A stretch of 64,000 nucleotides of DNA from Paralichthys olivaceus (taxonomy: Eukaryota; Chordata; Actinopteri; Pleuronectiformes; Paralichthyidae), in NCBI RefSeq assembly GCF_024713975.1, contig NC_091112.1:3909001-3973000 (forward strand), written 5' to 3'. A model generated the notes under the pieces. The model did no database searches and was not told where the DNA came from. It was given only the letters and a program-made list of their open reading frames with translations. The position numbers were made by a program, and so were the translations under genes. How positions within the stretch are numbered: position 1 is the first letter of the stretch; each line of letters opens with the position of its first letter. Below, piece by piece: positions 49,968-63,100 of the stretch.

Positions 49968-50381
49968 ATGGAGCCAGAGGCGGCTGAATCCCCAACCTCA
50001 CACCAAGGGCCAATCGAAGTTGTCAACTCTATTCGTGAGCGTACGATCGCAGAGAACAGCATGGTGGTCCTGCTGCAGGGTCTGCAGGGGGAGGTGACCA
50101 CGGTGGACATGAGGAACGAGAGCACGGCGCGGGGACGCGTGGTTAACGTGGACGCCTTCATGAACGTGCGGCTGGAGGAGGTGTTGTACCGGGACCGGCG
50201 TGGTCAACTCACAAAGCTCCAGGACCTGTTCATCACAGGTAGAAATGTCCGCTACGTTCACATCCCGGACCACGTGGACATAATGAAGACTATACAGAGT
50301 CAGCTGACCAAGATCCACAGAGTCCGCAACTTTGCTGGTGAAGGAGGAGGCAGAAAAGAGTTTGCCAAGAAAAAAAAATAG
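49968..50381 (+). CDS. lsm10: U7 snRNP Sm-like protein LSM10
   Basis: A single coding exon of 137 residues with a TAG stop at 50379-50381. LSM10 replaces SmD1 in the heptameric ring of the U7 snRNP, which processes replication-dependent histone pre-mRNA 3' ends in the nucleus. The Sm1 motif region ([18 protein letters not shown]...MNVRLEEV) and the Sm2 motif ([13 protein letters not shown]) are intact. The family C-terminal [16 protein letters not shown] and a terminal KKKK follow. The first ATG gives about 14 residues ([14 protein letters not shown]) more than the human N-terminus I recall, before the conserved RERTIAENS. The position directly after oscp1 on the same strand matches the human neighbour relation. 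Confidence 0.95.
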   Translation: MEPEAAESPTSHQGPIEVVNSIRERTIAENSMVVLLQGLQGEVTTVDMRNESTARGRVVNVDAFMNVRLEEVLYRDRRGQLTKLQDLFITGRNVRYVHIPDHVDIMKTIQSQLTKIHRVRNFAGEGGGRKEFAKKKK

Positions 50382-50743
50382 ACAAAACTCTGCAGGGTTG
50401 AGAGCAGAGACACGTGGAGGTAACAAGCAGTTCTTTATGTTTTTCAGATCTAGGTCGGGTCATGTACTGCTTTGAATTTTTTTGATGTGAAATTGGGGAT
50501 TTGTTCACGTCTCAGGTCCAATAAAGCCTTAAAATGAAACAATCTGAAAAAGAGAACAAAACCCCCATCATGGTGAAACTGCAGGATGGCGGTGAAACAT
50601 CTGTTAAATTTAGTCATGTTATATTTAAAAGTCTTAAATTGATCAAATGACCTCAAATGCACCGTTTGACTTGAACTTTGTGTTTTTTTCCCGTCTCATT
50701 GGTCGTTTGCCTACAGACAATTAGTTTTGAAATTTTGAATAAA
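50382..50743 (+). other. lsm10: lsm10 3' UTR with two candidate poly(A) signals
   Basis: AATAAA occurs at 50520-50525 and 50738-50743. The first gives a UTR of about 150 bases and the second about 370. Confidence 0.65.
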
Positions 50744-52800
50744 GATGCTCATCAATCAATCAATTGATCTTTGTTGGCGTCTTGGGTGAAATCCTTATTA
50801 AATTGAAAAATATGTTTTTCTGGCCAGAAAACGTAGATGATGAAAAACGAAATACAGACGTGTTCACCCTGGACATGTCCCCAGCGTATCACAGCATAGA
50901 GACAAACAACCCTTCACACTCACATTCTAGCACAGAGCTGCTATATCAAATTTAAATGGCACATATAACAATCAACAGTGTCAGTGTGTATTTGCTCTTG
51001 AGTCATCCTGCCCTATCCCACAATGCTCCTCTGTCCGTTTGCCTGTGAAAATAAACTTAATAACTGCCCACATGCAGGAAAACATTCGTCACTATCCATA
51101 ATAATATAACACTATCGCTGCTGTGGAGGGAAAAACAATAGTCACGTTCCCACAAACATGTCTGTTGCACTGAGCTGTCACCCCCCAACCCCCCCCTGTG
51201 ACGGGTGGCGTGGCATCCAGACCCGAGCCGGGCGGGTTCGGCCAATGGAAACGAGCCGAGCGGGTGAAAGGAAGAGAGTGTTTCGCTTGGAAACTGCCGC
51301 CCCAGTGTTCTCTCGATGCACAAATACGATTGGGAATTTGAGGAATTTGCAAAGGGGTATGTTATTCCTACGCTGTGTCAGGAAGAGGACAGGCCTGACA
51401 CAACACAAGCGGAGGCAGCTGGTGCAGATAAACCCTGCACTGTGGATGGAGGGGCGTCCATTCAGCAGCTGTATCATTTAAACTGAGAGAAACACGGCGT
51501 TAAATTAAGAGGAGTACGGACACAGGAATTTCCCTTGGCAGTTGGATCATTGTTTTGGCCCCTGTATGTTTTTAGGGACATTTTTTTTTTCCAAACCAGC
51601 ATTGAGAGCGTCTAAATGACAACAGCCCACATAATGACTGCTCACTGGTTCGCTAAAAACACCACGGAGCGCCACATCAACACGAGATGAACTCAGAATA
51701 GCACTTTACAGACACTCGACCGCATAAACAATTCTCTGACAATACACAGCACAGACTGGTTTGGTGTCACAGACTCCACCAGCGGTCAAAGAAGCAGTCA
51801 CATCATTTAGTACAACTACCAATTTAAAAGTATATGGAATCAGTTCAAGTCCTGCATTGAAGGCAAAAGTACAAGTAGCAGAAGTATTACCAGCGAAATA
51901 AAGTAACTGATCTGTAGGAAAATTTTAAATACTAGAAGGTCGAACAGTTCTCAGCACCGGTTTGATTTTAGTACATCGTATTTTATGAGCCTTTTACATT
52001 TTTACATAAAAACTTCATTAGAAAAAGGACAATTACATATTTCTGTCAGGTAAACAACTAAAACACAGTTTATAAAACTCCATTACAACTAAAGTGAAGA
52101 TGTAATTTAAGTAAAAGAAACAATCCTGAGCAAAATGTACTGAAGTAACTGGAGTGTTTCATTATATCATTAGATTATTAATGTTTGTATGATAATAAAG
52201 CTTCAGTAGAAATATTTAGTCGTGCATGTAACTCAATTTCAGCGAGTAAATGTGCTTTGTAACTTCCAGCCACTGCAGATGACAGCAAAAAGTAACTTTG
52301 AACCTATGTAGAAGTATTAAATTGAAATACTCTCTAGAAAAGTACCTCAAAGTACTGTAGTAAATGTATTTAATTGCTTCCCACTGAACAACAGCACCCG
52401 CTGGTCTGTTAACAGGAAGACAAACTTTTTTTTTTGTGTCTCCCTCGACACTGAGATTTAAATACAAATAGTCCAAATAATCCCAGAGCCCCCGCTGCAC
52501 CACTGCCCCGTGCCAATGGCAGCCGACGAGCTATTTCCTGTTCCACCCTCCTGGATTAACAGTGAACAGACCTCAGTGTGGTGCAGACGCAGAGTTCAAG
52601 TCCCTCTCAGTCGTGAGGCTCAAATCTCCAGCAAGTCCAGTTTAGTGGGATTTCTGTAAAAGTGGAGAGTCCATTGTGGTTGTGGTTTTTATTCTGGGGT
52701 CAGTTTAATTTTATCTCTCAGGAAAAGGAAACGCTTCCTTCTCAACATTAGTCTGAGAGTGTTTCAGGCTGGTTCTCCTCCCTCTGAGGGGTGAGAGGGA
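50744..52800. other. Gene-free interval between lsm10 and eva1b
   Basis: No coding exon was recognised. In human, STK40 sits between LSM10 and EVA1B by my recollection. I see no kinase motifs in any frame here. A C-rich patch lies at about 51180-51198. Confidence 0.55.
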
Positions 52801-52821
52801 GTGGATCACAGTGCGGAGCTG

Positions 52822-53012
52822 CTCTCTCTCTCTCTCTCTGCTCCAGCAGCATTATTCTGGATCAAACTCTTCAGTGACCAACAGACTCTCGCTGCTTCTC
52901 TCCTCTGAGACATGGGATCTTATCTAAGAGCCGTCTGACAGATCAGAGACCAGCTCCATAAAGTTCTTATCTTGTGTTGGGGAAGAGGAGCAGCTCCACC
53001 AGCAACACAGAG
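52822..53012 (+). promoter_or_regulatory. eva1b: Probable eva1b non-coding first exon with CT-rich start
   Basis: A CT dinucleotide run at 52822-52839 is followed by a moderately GC-rich segment ending CACAGAG with the donor GTGAGTGA at 53013. The eva1b coding exon has an acceptor (TTCGTGACAG) at 56541-56550, so this exon would splice to it across 3.5 kb. The 5' boundary is only approximate. Confidence 0.4.
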
Positions 53013-54635
53013 GTGAGTGATGCTCTGATTTCAGATTATGTTGAATTTGAATTTCCAGCTTTATTTCATATTAACATGTACTTTCTGTCAAGAGATTTGT
53101 GTCTCAGAGCTTTTTCCCCAAACCTGTTCAATGAGATTTAACCTTGTGCTCTTCACTCTGCTCTGAAGCTATAAGCAAACCAATAAACTGGTTTATTGGA
53201 ACTGGCAGCTTGTTCTTTAAAAACCACAGCAGCTACAACATGCACAAAAAAAAAAAAAAATCATCAACCCTTTGAATATAAATTCAAAGAAGAACCTCAG
53301 ATTCTCACGTGTGTTTAATGACTTTCTCGAGCCCGCTCCCTGCAGCAGCAAGTGTCAGTGACAGCAGCTTCCTCTGTGAGAGACTGGCAGAGTTCACTAC
53401 TGTAAAATAATGTCTTTATTTTCAGCGGGTTCAGGTTTCATCTTCTGACTTAAATGGGATTATCTGAGCAGGAAACGTGGGAGGCTGGAGCGGGAATGTG
53501 TTTTACGGGTCACATAAACAGCTTCAGCCGCTGGGGCTTCGCATGTGTGTAGTTAAGTCGAGAAGTTATTGGACTTGTCTGGAAATGTGAGGTGTTAAAT
53601 CTGTCTGCCCCGAGACTGCGGCTGCATAAAATGGACATTTGTCTCCCTTGGTTACTTGTGTTGTGCGTCCAGCTCGGATCACTTCACCACAGAATGTGTC
53701 TGTCATGAATAAATCTGTGGAGCTCTGCATAAAAATACTGTTTAAGTAATGTTGCTCTCCGAGTAGGAAAACAGAGTGTGCGCCATAAATTTGAGTTCAG
53801 AAAAATACCTGTGATTTGCATTGCAAAGACGTAGCGAGTAAAATGACCCTCACAGGGGCTCACACCTCCACCAGCATCACCCCAAGAAATTAAATCTGCA
53901 AGATCTGAATTTGATTTGGAGGAAATATACCTGATTTAAATAAAAAATAATAATTGAATTCTCTGGGAAACTGGTGAAAATGTAACACAAGCCTTAGAAA
54001 GAGAACCAAACCAACCAACCAACCAAATAAAACAGAACCAACCAACCAGTTTTACTTTTTGAGAAATATGTGCTGGATCTAAAAGCACCATCACCCACTT
54101 CCTGTTTATCAGGAGAAAAAACTGCTTCATGAAATATTTTGGCACAAACCCCCCATTTAACAGCAACTTGTGTGTTTTACTTTGATATTCAAAACAAATG
54201 AGATATAACTTTTAAATTACTGAGCTGACGAGCAAACGTGGAGAATAAACATTTTTCCCGGAGCCTCAAACTATTCCTATAAATTACAGAGAAAAAAAAA
54301 AGACTTGATTACATGATGATATCTTCCGTGTGATAACTGCTCCGAGTTTGATAAACCGTCTGAACCGCTGGGTGTAAAAGGCAGTCTTTAATTAAAACAA
54401 ACATTGTTTGGCTTCACACTGGAAACTAAATTGCTCAATTATGTAGTTTAAGGTCTGGGGGCAGCAAATTGAGGGCGCAGATGGAGTCATGCTTCTTCCC
54501 ATGATTCAGGGGATCTGGAGTGAGACACCAAAGAGACTACCAGCGTAATTAGCCCTTTTTTTCTAAAAAGCCTTAGAGAGTGTTCAGGGTCTGCCAAGAG
54601 CCACCGGGATAAAGATCAGGGTGGGAGAGAGAGAT

Positions 54636-54666
<31 letters not shown>

Positions 54667-54944
54667 CCTTAACCCCCAGTGGCGGTGAATGGAGCTGGTC
54701 ATGGTTTCGTTCTCCCCGAGGAGAAAGCAACAGAAAGAAAAACATTGGGCTCCCACGCACACTGTTGTTGTAATGACAGGGAATGTGAGCGGGTGGGAAA
54801 TATCAGTCATCATGTTTACATCAAGATCTACTGTAACCGTGGGACCATCTGTGACCCCCCCCCCCAGCCCTTACCCACCAGCACTTCAGCCCAATCCAAC
54901 CACTAAAGGGTCACTTCACTCAAAATAGTTCCAATGAGGCCTGT

Positions 54945-55310
54945 GTGGATTGTTTTGGTTTGGTTCCCGTGCTCTGTCTGTTTATAAAAATGGACGTAGA
55001 CTCCGGGTCCAGAAAGTGAAGCCAGTGCACAAGTTCTTGAAACCCGTATCATCTTGAATGACCAGCAGGGGGCGAAACCACTGGTTGCATGAACATTTTC
55101 ACAATGTATCGTCTCAATCTCTAGTTTCAAGTGTTCTTCAGTGCAGCGTGATGTTAGTTTTGTAAGTTATAGGAGTTTAGAGTCAAATACACGACAAACC
55201 ACCATGTGCATTGGGGCGTGCACACCATTTGATTGACAGCCAGTACCATCCAATGGGTCGGTGGGCATGAAAAACTTGAAGCTTCAAAACGGCGAACCAA
55301 TGAGTGAGGT
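54945..55310. repeat. Dispersed repeat with CTCF-like core
   Basis: The element-like segment contains agactccgggtcc, aagtgaagcc, gaccagcagggggcgaaacc, ccactggttgcatgaac and cttgaagcttcaaaacggcg. This order is what I remember from a common teleost repeat. It is non-coding. Boundaries are approximate. Confidence 0.45.
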
Positions 55311-55534
55311 CTTGGTGTCAAACCAAATGGAATCAGCTGTTATCGGGGGCCTCCCTCTCGCTGCTCGGAGCCCCAGGCACCACCCTGCTTCGTTTCATGA
55401 CGTGCAAAGTTCTGAACATTCCCATCAGCGTCTGCTGGGCTTTGTGTTTATGCCACATTCACATCATATCAGATTTATCGCAATCACCTGTTTCCCTCTT
55501 GTAAATATTCAACATGTGAAATATAAGTTTAAAC

Positions 55535-55538
<4 letters not shown>

Positions 55539-55592
<54 letters not shown>
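55539..55592. repeat. TA microsatellite
   Basis: A pure TA dinucleotide run of about 54 bases in the probable eva1b intron. Confidence 0.95.
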
Positions 55593-55595
<3 letters not shown>

Positions 55596-56619
55596 TGTAG
55601 GCCACATAAAATGTACAATATTCCTTATCTTATATGTGCAGTCCGGTTTACTCTTGTTAATTTTGTATTTTCTTTTGCATATTTTTTTTACCAGTGTTTC
55701 TTATCTTCACTTTCCTCTTTGCTGCTGTAACAACTTCCCCAGAGGATTATCTTATCTTCACAGTCCAACTATGTCTCTGCCAATTAAAATGTTACAGACA
55801 GACATTAAAATGTTTTCCACAAGTTATTTCTCTTTTTTCTTGCCTGAAGCCGTTTCACCACCGTCCCACAACTGCTTTAGATTTGTAGCAGCTGCTCCTC
55901 TGCCTCTTTCTGCTCACTGACCTTTTTAATTTGATTTATTTTGTTTGCTCTTGTCTTATTTATACATGATCTTGGTTTGACTTTCTAAAAAATACATACT
56001 TTCATTTTATAATATTTTTCGTGTAATATAAGTTGAGATGAGGGTTCGTGGATCAGCTGTGATCACTTAAAAAAACATCTGTGGACCCAAACATCTGTAT
56101 CATTAATGATTTAAATAGTGAAGAAAATAAACAATGCACTTTTTTTGTAAACTTGATGAGTTTTGCCCGTGGACTTGAAAATGAAGGCAACTTTTTCTGG
56201 CGCTTTTCTGTGGGAAAAAAAAAAGAAAAAGAAAAAAGGTCCCATTTCCCTGAGACCGGAAAACAAGAGCCTCCTCAGGCCCTGATGTCATAAATATATA
56301 AACATCCCTGTCAGACAGAGAGGGCCTCACACGGCCGTCCTCACCACAGGCCCGACTGTAAAACACTTACGAGGAACACAATGTCCCCCTCGTCTGACCT
56401 CTGACACGGCTTTAAATCACAGGAGTGGAGGGCGGAGCCTCAGAGAAACGTTTTTCTCAGGACAGTGGCTGTGAACGTGACACTATTTGCTCCTCATTAA
56501 AGAAAATGAGATTCATGTGCACGTGTGAACTTGTGTTTGCTTCGTGACAGGAGCTGCTGCAGGAGTTCAGAGTGAGAGGTGCTGGAGATGGTGGAAGGTT
56601 GAACCCACAGTGACGCGGG

Positions 56620-57376
56620 ATGGAGCCTGTGAAGAGGGACATGGAGCTGCTCAGCAACAGCATGGCCACCTACGCTCATATCAAAGGTAAAACCATGTTG
56701 TAGGAACTGATCAAACAACTTCTCTCAAATCTTTCTTCTACTCGATGGATGATTCCATTCTCGTGTCTTTATGGTGAATACAGAGGCAGATCCAGGGGTG
56801 GGGCTCGGGGGGGGCACAGTCCCCAGCTGAAATTAAAAATCTGTACTATTTGAAGTAAATGTTTCCAGCTGTGTTTACTTTGTGTTCCTGCTGATTGCGT
56901 TGTGTTCCCTCGCCCACGCAGCCAACCCAGAGAGCTTCGCCCTCTACTTCATGATGGGCGTCTGTTTCGGCCTGCTCACGGCGCTCTGCCTCCTGGTGGC
57001 CGGCATCACCTGCAGAGCTCGCAGGTCCCGCCGCACCCGCAGACCCCCTCCTTCCCCCGAGAGGAGACAGCTGAAGGAGTCCAGCGGGGAGGAGGAGGAC
57101 GAGGACGAAGAGGAGGAGGACGAGGAGGAGAGTATCGCAGGCGTGGACGGCGAGGAGGCAGAGATCCCCAAAGTGACAGCGGGGCCCATGAGCGACCGCA
57201 GCAGCCAGTCCAACGGGACTCTGAGGAGCGTGAACGTGTTCGCTTCGGCCGAGGAGCTGGAGAAGGCCCGGCGTCTGGAGGAGAGGGAGCGGATCGTCAG
57301 GGAGATCTGGAGGAACGGGCAGCCGGACATCCTGGTCACAGGGACGGGGACGATCGGACGAGTACATTACCACTAA
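56620..57376 (+). CDS. eva1b: EVA1B (FAM176B) single-pass membrane protein
   Basis: Coding exons 56620-56686 and 56922-57376 on the plus strand; 173 residues. The start MEPVKRDMELLSNSMATYAHIKANPESF matches the family N-terminus, with DMELLSNS and ANPESF as hallmarks. A hydrophobic span at about residues 28-52 (LYFMMGVCFGLLTALCLLVA) is followed by a basic juxtamembrane CRARRSRRTRR, an acidic run of about 15 Glu/Asp, and the conserved tail (VNVFASAEELEKARRLEERE, REIWRNGQPD, ending GRVHYH). It is a paralogue of EVA1A, a lysosome/ER protein tied to autophagy; EVA1B's own role is poorly known. The neighbourhood with lsm10 and thrap3 matches human 1p34. Confidence 0.94.
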
Positions 57377-57776
57377 CACACACTTTGACTGTGTCGTGAG
57401 AAGACACCGCACAGACTGCAAAGGTCAAAGGTCAGGGGAACTTCGTCTTTTACCATTCAGAGAGGGTTTGACAAAGGGGTATGTTGAGTTGCATTATGGG
57501 AATTGTAGGGTCAAGTGGGGGTGTGACGTCCCAGGTCTCGGGGAATACCTGGACAGAACAAAGTTTGTAAAATCCAAAGCTGCAGATTATTCACTTCAGG
57601 GACGAGCAGGGACCGAAACAACGAACAGGAAGTAAACCAAATACACAAACGTCATAAACGAGAGAGAAACAAACGTGAAAACCAGCAAACTAAACGATCG
57701 TGTCACTGCTGCGGAGTTCAGGACACACAAACAGACAAAGGACCAATCTACAGCGTCACTGAGCAATTATAATAAA
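57377..57776 (+). other. eva1b: eva1b 3' UTR with candidate poly(A) signal
   Basis: AATAAA at 57771-57776 lies 395 bases after the TAA stop. Confidence 0.6.
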
Positions 57777-58814
57777 GACTTGAAGACTGGTTCCTTTGTG
57801 AGGTCGTGGGAAGAAGAGAGAGAAGGAGGAGTTTAAAAAGTCTCCTGCTGTTCATCGCTCCAATCCAGAATCAACCAATCAGAGTTTTTGATTTCCTCCT
57901 CTTGTAAACTTGTGTTTCATATTTCTTGTGACATAAATACGATTTTTGTATGTTTGTATTTTATCTTTATAATGTGAATAATAAAATAATTTAACCACTT
58001 TTTGAATCGATTACAGGAAACATGGTTATCACTGACAGCGATTTACACCTCTTTGATTTCTTTTGGGTTGAATGAATCTTTTTTGCCCATCGTACTTTAA
58101 CTAAATAAGATCTTTAAAGTAATATTCGGTTTCCGGAAGTGCACAAATTACATAAATAATAAATAAACAGTTGTATGAATCAATGCTTATATAAAAAATA
58201 TTCAATTTAGAAATGAGTTAAAATCATTTGCAGCTCTGGTGTCAGAGGCGGTTTCATGGTGGTCTGACGTTAAAGGATCCCCACAGAAACCCTCCAGTCT
58301 TTTTTTCAACATCTACATCGACCTGTGTCTCTTTCCGGCTCCACGCTCGCTCCGGTAAAGACACATCTGTGTGTTCAGGCTATGAAAGAGTCTTTCACCT
58401 CGGCTCCACTGTATATTTTAGCAATGCAGAGTAAAAACCCAGCGACGTCCCAGGAGACCGGAGTTTTCCTCGTCCGTTCATGAAAAGCCTGATTCCGTTA
58501 CACGTCACAGAGAAAGACTGAATTCAGACAAAGCGAGACACTCATGTCCTGGTGGTTTGTGTTCGAATGAAAACTAAAGACACATTGATTTTAAGAAACA
58601 CAAATTGTGAGGGTGGTACACACAATTCTACAGATTGAAACATTTAAAGAGCTACAGCGAGCAAAAGTCAAAAATAAATAAATACATGAAATACAGGTTG
58701 GCATGAATCTGGATAAACAAACAAAGAGATATTTCTTTTATCACTTTTTTGAAGTGGTTTATTTTATGGAATCTCAAGAATCACACTTCTGATTTGCCCT
58801 GAATCAAAGAAGAA
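57777..58814. other. Short convergent spacer between eva1b and thrap3
   Basis: The two genes converge here. The sequence is AT-rich and no gene was recognised. Confidence 0.55.
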
Positions 58815-60163
58815 TTTATTGAAAATTAAAAGACAAGTAATCCAAAGCTCTCGAGAACAGTAAAAAAAAAAAAAAAAAAAAGCCTTGAACTTCTGATTGA
58901 ACAAAAACAAATACAGTCCTACAGTTGTGTTTTAGTACATGCACTATGTACAGTCAAAAGTGAGACGAAGAGGTGGGATTCACAAAACTACTTCTAGCTT
59001 GTGTCAACGCTTCGAATGAACAGGTTCATTTTTTACGACTTGAAAAAATGTCTCGTCACAGATTTTCAGGTTTCTCTTCACGTATTCAGGTTCAGCACAA
59101 AGTTTAAACCGCAGGTCTTTGTTACCAGAGAATTTCTACAGTTTGCATTTAAAGAAAAAAGTTGTTGTCCCTCCCCCAGACGTTACAATTAGAATAACTT
59201 ATGTCGTATAATTCTATACACGTACTATTTCCTTTTTATTAAAAGTCTAAACAAACGTAGCCACTCACCTACACTGATATGACAGAGGCAGGAAAACCTA
59301 ACGCGTCTAAAGCGAATCAGAAGATTTCTTTTTGTGCCAATTCTTTTGAACGGATTCGTTTTCATGAGAATATAATGCAGAACACATATAAAACGTCTTC
59401 ACCTGCTAAATGAGAGAATCGAGGTGAAGTGAAACAGCTCAGATAGTGACGAACATCCACCGTCCAGGGGTTTAACAGAGAAACTTTTTATGATCATGTG
59501 TCGATGACAAATCACGGGTCAGGTTCCCACCACTGATTGGTCCCATGGAGCGAGGCACGAATCAAACACACCATGCAGTCACGTCAAAGATTTATCACGG
59601 CCCCAAAGGAAGGAAAAAAAAACAAACAGAATGCCTTCCTGTACAGATCACATAAGCACAGTATTTTTATTTTCTAAGGCACAAATGCTTTTCTTATTAA
59701 ATATCCATCTCTAAACTCGGCTGCCTCAGTAATCGCTCTATTACAAAGACACGGCTGCGAAACGAAAGCGATCAAACTCCCCGTTACGTAAAAAAAAACC
59801 CCCACTCATCTTACAGAAGCTGCTTTCAGACGCGCAATGAAGTCCGGACATTTTCCTCGAAGTTCACAGGGAGAACGCAAATGTCCGAGTCAGCTGCTCT
59901 GAACATTCCTCTGTTCGCTTTTTGCGTTCTTCACGAGTGAAAGGCAAACTCCGGAAAATGTCCGGAAACTTGGGTCTGGTTCGTGTCTGGAGACAAGCGA
60001 CACGAAAAGAGCTTTTCATCCAAGTCAGTAACAAGTTTCCACTCAAACTAAACACATTTTAACAGTTAAACCATGAGATGACCTCGAGGGGAGGAACAAA
60101 GAAAAACAACCCCTTCATCACGACTCTGACACTGATAAAAAGTGGAGGATGGAGCGGAGCAGG
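58815..60163 (-). other. thrap3: thrap3 3' UTR
   Basis: This is minus-strand sequence after the TGA at 60164-60166. An AATAAA (TTTATT on plus at 58815-58820) is one possible distal end. Other minus-strand matches lie near 59236 and 59662. An A homopolymer of about 20 bases on the plus strand at 58862-58881 would read as oligo-U in the RNA. Confidence 0.45.
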
Positions 60164-63100
60164 TCACTGCTTCGGGCCGGGGGCGTCCCCGCCGCTCTTC
60201 ACGTCTTTGTGGTCTACTTCTATTCCGTCGTCTCCCATGTCGCGCTCTTCTCCTCCCTGGAACATGTCGTGCGTCCACTTCGGGCTGCTGCCTCCCTTTC
60301 GGTAAACGAAGCGTCCGCGGCGAGCCGGGAAGGAGCCCCGGCCTCTTCCGCGGTTGTCGATCCAGGTTTTCTCTCCATCGCGATCGTCGTGCTGGAAGGA
60401 AAACGAGGCGGCGTTAACAGCACAAGGAGACGGTCAAGAGCTGGCAGGAAATTTTTTTTAAATCATGAAGTCATTGATTATTAAATCAACAATCACGATT
60501 ATCTTTAGTCTCATTCATCGGTTCATTGAAAAGAGAGAAAAGCAGTCGTTATTTTCTAAACCTGAAGGTGGCGTCTTCTCGAGTGTTGTTTTCTGCACGT
60601 GCTCACCAGGTAATACTTCCTGCTCTTGGGTGTGTATTCAGGGTCCCACTCCTCCTCCGGGGGGCGCACTGGAGGATTCATATTAGCAGGATTTCCATTT
60701 CCGTTGTTTCCTGGATAATTTCCTCTGTTCCAACCTCGTCCTCTGACTCTGGGGAACTGGAATCAAAACAACCGGTGCGTTTTTGAGTTTGCAGACAAGA
60801 GACAAACTCATATTCTACAGCAAAATGAATATTTCTGATAAAACGGTTTTAAAAAACCCAGAAGAACCAGAGAGGATGAGAGCGACAGAGACACAGGCCA
60901 CACTGGTGGAAGTCAGGCACTGGTTTAGTGATGGGGTGAAGTTCCACTGATTCGCGCTACGTTACCTTGATTAAAATCAGGTTATGCATGGAATATGTAA
61001 GATAGAGCGTCATCATCATCATCCACATTATGTTCCTTAGCATTCGGGGGAAGGAACAGAGCAGATAAGCGCCGGCTACAGTGATGAGGTTAGGACACAT
61101 AATTACAAGATAGAGAGAAAACACACAGCCGGAGAAATTAACAAATCACAGGCGGGAAACTTACAAATCCACGACCCCGGCCTCTCTCTGGGGCGTGGCC
61201 CTCGTAATCTCGAGGGCCTCTGTCCCCAGGTCCCCCGCAGTCCCGCGGAGGATAACGCGGGTGACCGTAGCCCTCCTCCGATTGCTCCATCCCCTCGCCC
61301 ATGAACGCTTTACCTCTGAAATGCGGAGGGTAAGGGGATGGGGAGGACGAGGAGGAAGAGGAGGACGGGGAGCGATCACGCTTCTTCTTTCCCTTCCTGT
61401 GAGGAAAACGTGAGCGACAGTCATAAACAGTTTCAACTACTCCAAATATTCTGCTTATAATGTTGAAGAAACCGACACCGGTGATGGAACATACTTGGAT
61501 TTTTTGTGGTGTTTCCCAGATTTCTCCGAGGACTTCTCTCTGCTCGGCCCTCGGGAGTCTCCCGGGCTCCTGGCGCCCTCTCGCTTGAAGTCTTTCCCTG
61601 CAAACCTCTTGCGTCTTTCAATATCCAGCCGAAGGTCCATCACATCACCTTTGAACTTTTTACTTGGATCCTGCTGGAAGATATTTGTTTATTTGCCACT
61701 GAACCGGACGTTTGAAAAAGGCAAATTATGTATGAAGCAAATCAAACGTACTTTTTCTCAGATTCACATTATAAAGTAAACTTGGCAAACATAGAGACTG
61801 TAGCACAAATGAAGATGTACAACATATTTATAAGTAGTGTTCTCTCTAGTGGTGAAAATTAAATGTGAATACTGGCAATTAAATAACATTACTTTTAAAT
61901 GAGTATTTGTGGTAACCAGCTGCATGCACGTAGCACATTCAAAATAAAGTTTAATTCACAGTAGTTTTGTGGCTTGATGTTTTTCTTTTTAGGAAAAATA
62001 CTTACAAGGCAAAGGCACAGATAATCGTCCCTTGAGAGGCTTGGACTCAGGTTGTTAATTCACTTCCTTTTAGCCTTTTCTTGGGTTCGTATATACCCAA
62101 TCAATAACCATATCTCATAGGCTGGGGGGGCTTGCTTGGCACTTACAAAACACAATTGGGCTCTTTTGATTTAGAAATATGCATCCTTTGAAAGAAAAGC
62201 ACAAAGCTGAACACTGCTGCTTTGGATCGTCTCAATTTTGCTTGTTCCAAATACGTCAAATTTCAAAAGGGCGCGTCACCTTGTAGCTCGTCTCCTCCAT
62301 ATCCTCAAACAGGTGAGAGTGCCTCTTAAAGGCACTGGGGGAAACATCGATTCTCCTGAGGGGACGAGGAAACGTCGTCATGTCACTCAGAAATAATCAC
62401 ATACAACAAATTGCGCAGTGGAAATGTTCTGTCGAATAAATCTGTTGAACGTTGTTGTTGTTGTTGTTACCTGTGGATTTCTGGGCTCTTCCTTGGCTTC
62501 ATCATTTCTACCTCTGCAGCTTTTCTTTGGTACATGGCAAACCGCTCACTTAAAGTCATGTCTGACGAGTGGAAGTGTTGAGCTGCAAATTCACAACAGA
62601 AAAAAAAAAAATCTGTTCTTCACACAGGAGCAACAAGTGAAACTAACACGAACACACCTGCTGTCTGGTCTTTTTGAGTGTGGACCAAACCAGCACATGT
62701 ACTGTACCTTTGATATAGTGCACGATTGAGACTATGTGCTGAGCAAACAGCTCAGAGGGGCTACGGCGGAGCTGCGCTGCCTGAATGTGCTGGAAAGTGG
62801 AACGAAACTCCGGATCTTTCTTAGAGACATTCAGCAGATCCCGGGGCACGAGGCGATCTTTAGATGCGGAGGAGCTGAGAGAATAGAATGAGTGAGGAAC
62901 ACTGTTGAGAGAAATATGATCGAGGTTTAATGTGAAATATATGTACAGTATTGACCCACATGCAGGACGAGGAGGTTTCACTAGATAAGAGAGCAGCGTT
63001 AGCACCTCATTAGATCTTTGGTCTAGTATAACATACATTAATGGGAGGAGACCGAAGTTCTTCACATACATGACACTATTCTGTTCAAACTGGATGCTTG

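Larger units (their letters stand above)
53013..56550 (+). other. Probable eva1b 5' UTR intron
   Basis: The interval has an A homopolymer near 53247-53261, a GA run at 54624-54666, a dispersed repeat at about 54945-55310 and a TA run at 55539-55592. The 219-codon frame through 55261-55920 reads across the TA run and is not a gene. Confidence 0.5.

Noticed and set aside
55261..55920. 219-codon plus-strand frame
   Set aside because: It reads through a TA microsatellite (Tyr-Ile run) and a dispersed repeat.
56846..57421. 191-codon minus-strand frame over eva1b
   Set aside because: It is the antisense shadow of the GC-rich eva1b exon.
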